A DNA stretch of 64,000 bases from SZUA-254 sp031379665 (lineage in GTDB: Bacteria; Bacteroidota; Ignavibacteria; UBA10030; SZUA-254), in assembly GCA_031379665.1 (NCBI GenBank), contig JANNFI010000089.1:21790-85789 (forward strand). Direction: 5' to 3'. The position numbers and the translations under genes were made by a program. Shown here piece after piece: positions 61,463-64,000 of the stretch. Numbering within the stretch: the first letter of the stretch is position 1; every line of letters starts with the position of its first letter. Below the pieces are notes generated by a model. That model searched no databases, was not told where the DNA came from, and saw only the letters and a list, made by a program, of their open reading frames with translations.

Positions 61463-63307
61463 ATGCACATACACGACGAACTCAGGAACATCGCCATCAT
61501 CGCGCACGTCGATCACGGGAAGACCACTCTCGTGGACCATATGCTCCGTCAGACCGGGACCTTCAGGCAAAACCAGGAACTCGTGAAGCGGGTGATGGAC
61601 TCGAACGATCTCGAGAAGGAACGCGGGATCACGATCCTCGCCAAGAACACATCCGTGTTCTACGACCGGACCGACAAAAAGGGCACCGTGAAGATCAACA
61701 TCATCGACACTCCCGGCCACTCCGACTTCGCCGGCGAGGTGGAGCGAACCCTCAAGATGGTCAACGGGGTGCTGCTGCTCGTCGACGCCGCGGAAGGCCC
61801 CCTCCCCGGCACAAAGTTCGTCCTGAAAAAATCACTCGAACTGAACCTGATCCCGATCGTGGTCATCAACAAGATCGACCGGAAGGACGCGCGCGCGCAC
61901 GAGGTGCTCGACGAGGTGTTCGAGCTGTTCCTCTCGCTCGGCGCCAATGACACGCAGCTCGATTTCCCCACGATCTACTGTATCGCGAAGCAGGGGATAG
62001 CCCAGACCGAACTCGAGGACGAAGGGACCGACCTCCAGCCGCTCTTCCGCGCCATCGTGGAGAAGATCCCGCCGCCTCCGATCGATCCGACGCTTCCGTT
62101 CAAGATGCTCGTCACCACCATCGACTACAGCGAATACCTGGGAAGGCTCGGGATCGGCAGGGTCGAGCAGGGGAAGATCCGGCTCGGCGCGCCCACGAAA
62201 GTGATCAGGCGTGACGGCTCCCTGGAAGACGCTAAAGTGACAAAAATTTACACGTTTGAAGGCCTCAAACGGGTCGAGGTCGAAACCGCCGAACCCGGGG
62301 ACATTATCGCCATCTCGGGAATGGAAGACGTTGACATCGGCGAGACGATCGCAGACGCCGCCGACCCGACCCCCCTCCCCTTCGTCACGATCGAGGAACC
62401 GACACTCTCGATGAACTTCATCGTAAACAACTCCCCGTTCGCCGGGCAGGAAGGCAAGTACGTCACCACGAGGAACCTGGGCGAGCGGCTCACCCGCGAG
62501 CTGCGGTCGAATGTGAGCCTCAAGGTCGAACTCACCGACAGCCCCGACGTTTTCAAGGTCAGCGGTCGCGGCGAGCTCCACCTCGGCATCCTCATCGAGA
62601 CGATGCGCCGCGAGGGATTCGAGTTCCAGGTCTCTGCGCCCCAGGTGATCTACAAGCGAATCGACGACGTCCTCTGCGAGCCGATGGAACACGTCATCAT
62701 CGACGTGCCGGACGAACACACCGGGACGGTGATCCAGAACCTCGGCCGCCGCAAGGGGATACTGAAGAACATGATCCAGTCGCAGGGGAACACCAGGCTC
62801 GAGTTCATGATGCCGGCGAGGGGACTGCTGGGGTTCCGTACCGAGTTCATGACCGAGACCAGGGGCACCGGCATCCTCCACCACAATTTCTCCGGCTACG
62901 AGCCGCACAAGGGCGACCTCTCCAGCCGCGCGAAAGGCGCCGTCATTCAATTGGAAGCCGGCTCCTCCACTGCCTACGCGATGTTCAAGCTCCAGGACCG
63001 CACGACATTCTTCATCGAACCCGGGATCAGGGTCTACGCGGGGATGATCGTGGGCGAGAACACGAGGGACGAGGACATGATCGTCAACGTCTGCAAGTTG
63101 AAGCAACTCACCAACATGCGCGCCAGCGGCGCCGACGAGGCGATCCGGCTGGAGCCCCCGATGCTCCACACGCTCGAACAGGCGATCGAGTGGATTTCCG
63201 ACGATGAGTACATCGAGGTGACTCCCAAATCCCTCCGCCTCCGGAAGAAATACCTCGACCACAACGAGCGGGTGAGGATGACGAAAAAAACAACGGTGAG
63301 CGCCTGA
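61463..63307 (+). CDS. typA: TypA/BipA ribosome-associated GTPase
   Basis: 614 residues. GTPase domain: G1 AHVDHGKTTL, G2/G3 region KERGITILAKNT and DTPGHSDFAGEVER, G4 NKIDRKDA. Then beta-barrel domain II, EF-G-like domains III and V, and the BipA-specific C-terminal domain (MRASGADEAIRLEPPMLHTLEQAIEWI, VTPKSLRLRKKYL). It acts on 50S assembly and stress adaptation. It is single-copy length for the family, and the ATG at 61463 (MHIHDELRNIAIIAHVDHG) is the only fitting start. Confidence 0.97.
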   Translation: MHIHDELRNIAIIAHVDHGKTTLVDHMLRQTGTFRQNQELVKRVMDSNDLEKERGITILAKNTSVFYDRTDKKGTVKINIIDTPGHSDFAGEVERTLKMVNGVLLLVDAAEGPLPGTKFVLKKSLELNLIPIVVINKIDRKDARAHEVLDEVFELFLSLGANDTQLDFPTIYCIAKQGIAQTELEDEGTDLQPLFRAIVEKIPPPPIDPTLPFKMLVTTIDYSEYLGRLGIGRVEQGKIRLGAPTKVIRRDGSLEDAKVTKIYTFEGLKRVEVETAEPGDIIAISGMEDVDIGETIADAADPTPLPFVTIEEPTLSMNFIVNNSPFAGQEGKYVTTRNLGERLTRELRSNVSLKVELTDSPDVFKVSGRGELHLGILIETMRREGFEFQVSAPQVIYKRIDDVLCEPMEHVIIDVPDEHTGTVIQNLGRRKGILKNMIQSQGNTRLEFMMPARGLLGFRTEFMTETRGTGILHHNFSGYEPHKGDLSSRAKGAVIQLEAGSSTAYAMFKLQDRTTFFIEPGIRVYAGMIVGENTRDEDMIVNVCKLKQLTNMRASGADEAIRLEPPMLHTLEQAIEWISDDEYIEVTPKSLRLRKKYLDHNERVRMTKKTTVSA

Positions 63308-63314
63308 GGCCCTG

Positions 63315-64000
63315 ATGTTCTCGAGGAGAACGCAGTGGGAATCTTCCTCGAACCGTCTCTCTGAAATCCTCGAAGCGCGCCGTTCGTCAGGCCGGCGCGT
63401 CATCGACCTGACCGTCTCCAACCCCACCGTCTGCGGGTTCACCTATCCGGCCGATTCGATCCTCAAAGCTCTCTCCACGACTGAATCCCTGGTTTACCGG
63501 CCGGATCCACACGGCCTGCTCTCAGCCCGTGAGGCGGTTTCCGCGTATTATAGCTCCAGGGGGCTCGTGATCGACCCCTCAGATATCTTTCTGACCGCGA
63601 GCACGAGCGAGTCATATTCGCTCCTCTTCCGACTCCTCTGCAACCCGGAAGATACCGTCGTCGTCCCGACTCCCTCCTATCCCCTCTTCGATTACCTCGC
63701 CGGCATCAACGACGTGCGCACCGGAACGTACCGGCTCCTCCACGACGACCGGTGGCGGATCGATATGGATTCACTCAGGCGGAGTATGAAACGTTCGGTG
63801 AAGGCGCTTCTCGTCGTCGACCCGAACAATCCGACCGGGATGTTTCTTTCGAACGAAGAGCGGAGGGAAGTTTCCGCAATCGCTTCGGCCCACGGCGCCG
63901 CGCTGATCGTTGACGAAGTGTTCAACGAGTACCGGTTCGATCCCGGACATCCTGCCGCCGACGCCTATCCGGCCGAAGGATTGACGTTTCTCCTCAACGG
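63315..64000 (+). CDS. Class I/II aminotransferase (N-terminal part, runs off window)
   Basis: The frame from ATG 63315, eight bases after typA, is open to the window end (228 codons). It contains the PLP-enzyme fold type I landmarks VIDLTVSNPTVCGF at the start, PHGLLSAREAVSAYYSSRG, TASTSESYSLLFRLL, VPTPSYPLFDYLA, VVDPNNPTG and LIVDEVFNEYRF. The PLP-Lys lies beyond the edge. Likely close to alanine or histidinol-phosphate type aminotransferases; the substrate is undecided. Confidence 0.92.
   Translation, partial: MFSRRTQWESSSNRLSEILEARRSSGRRVIDLTVSNPTVCGFTYPADSILKALSTTESLVYRPDPHGLLSAREAVSAYYSSRGLVIDPSDIFLTASTSESYSLLFRLLCNPEDTVVVPTPSYPLFDYLAGINDVRTGTYRLLHDDRWRIDMDSLRRSMKRSVKALLVVDPNNPTGMFLSNEERREVSAIASAHGAALIVDEVFNEYRFDPGHPAADAYPAEGLTFLLN

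Noticed and set aside
61832..63442. 536-codon minus-strand frame over typA
   Set aside because: Antisense to a universally conserved gene, with no domain.

Overview
The window looks like chromosome from a GC-rich member of the Bacteroidota/Ignavibacteria (FCB) group. Three large secreted proteins end in the 'QNYPNPFNP' type A sorting domain used by the type IX secretion system. Menaquinone is made by the futalosine route. DUF1501/DUF1800 pairs, lipoproteins with LxxC lipoboxes and a few promoters of the TTTG-N19/20-TAnnTTTG kind also fit. TTG starts and ATGA/ATTGA stop-start overlaps are frequent. The exact class is an inference.

Layout. 1-1.4 kb: the start of a PpiC/SurA-like lipoprotein and a small lipoprotein. 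1.5-9.5 kb: menaquinone genes mqnP, mqnM (ubiX), mqnL (ubiD), a fused mqnE-mqnA, mqnC and, on the other strand, mqnD, with a damaged nucleotidyltransferase pair in between. 9.5-19.8 kb: a minus-strand respiratory and regulatory block of YceI protein, ferredoxin-cyclase fusion, Crp/Fnr regulator, UspA protein with a Cys-rich tail, a 13-haem c/b fusion cytochrome resembling CbcL, a NapC-like multihaem protein, Rieske protein, cytochrome b and an 11-haem cytochrome. The two blocks belong together: one makes menaquinone and the other very probably oxidises menaquinol and passes electrons to periplasmic haem chains. An FNR-like palindrome lies upstream of the cytochromes.

19.8-22.8 kb: an AT-rich island bounded by an IS4 transposase relic and an XRE relic. 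It carries a membrane thioredoxin-like protein, an 8-Cys secreted micro-protein and a lipoprotein whose ribosome binding site sits in a long inverted repeat. 22.8-29.7 kb: two tandem copies of a DUF1800-DUF1501 operon. 30-40 kb: membrane and envelope proteins, a DCC-lipase-maturation-factor fusion, CDF transporter, tag glycosylase, a YbgA-like/TIGR01777/SRPBCC operon and a photolyase. 40.7-64 kb: secreted beta-propellers, hydrolases, transporters (two TSUP, CorA, TerC), a bacterial voltage-gated channel with filter TLEGWAE, a GH3 glycosidase, a bacilliredoxin, typA and the start of an aminotransferase.

Several genes are damaged: the nucleotidyltransferase 5' end, the thioredoxin-like protein, a small beta-barrel protein, an S9 peptidase fragment and a VOC protein with an internal deletion. 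These are either real decay or consensus errors. No tRNA, rRNA or CRISPR array was recognised.
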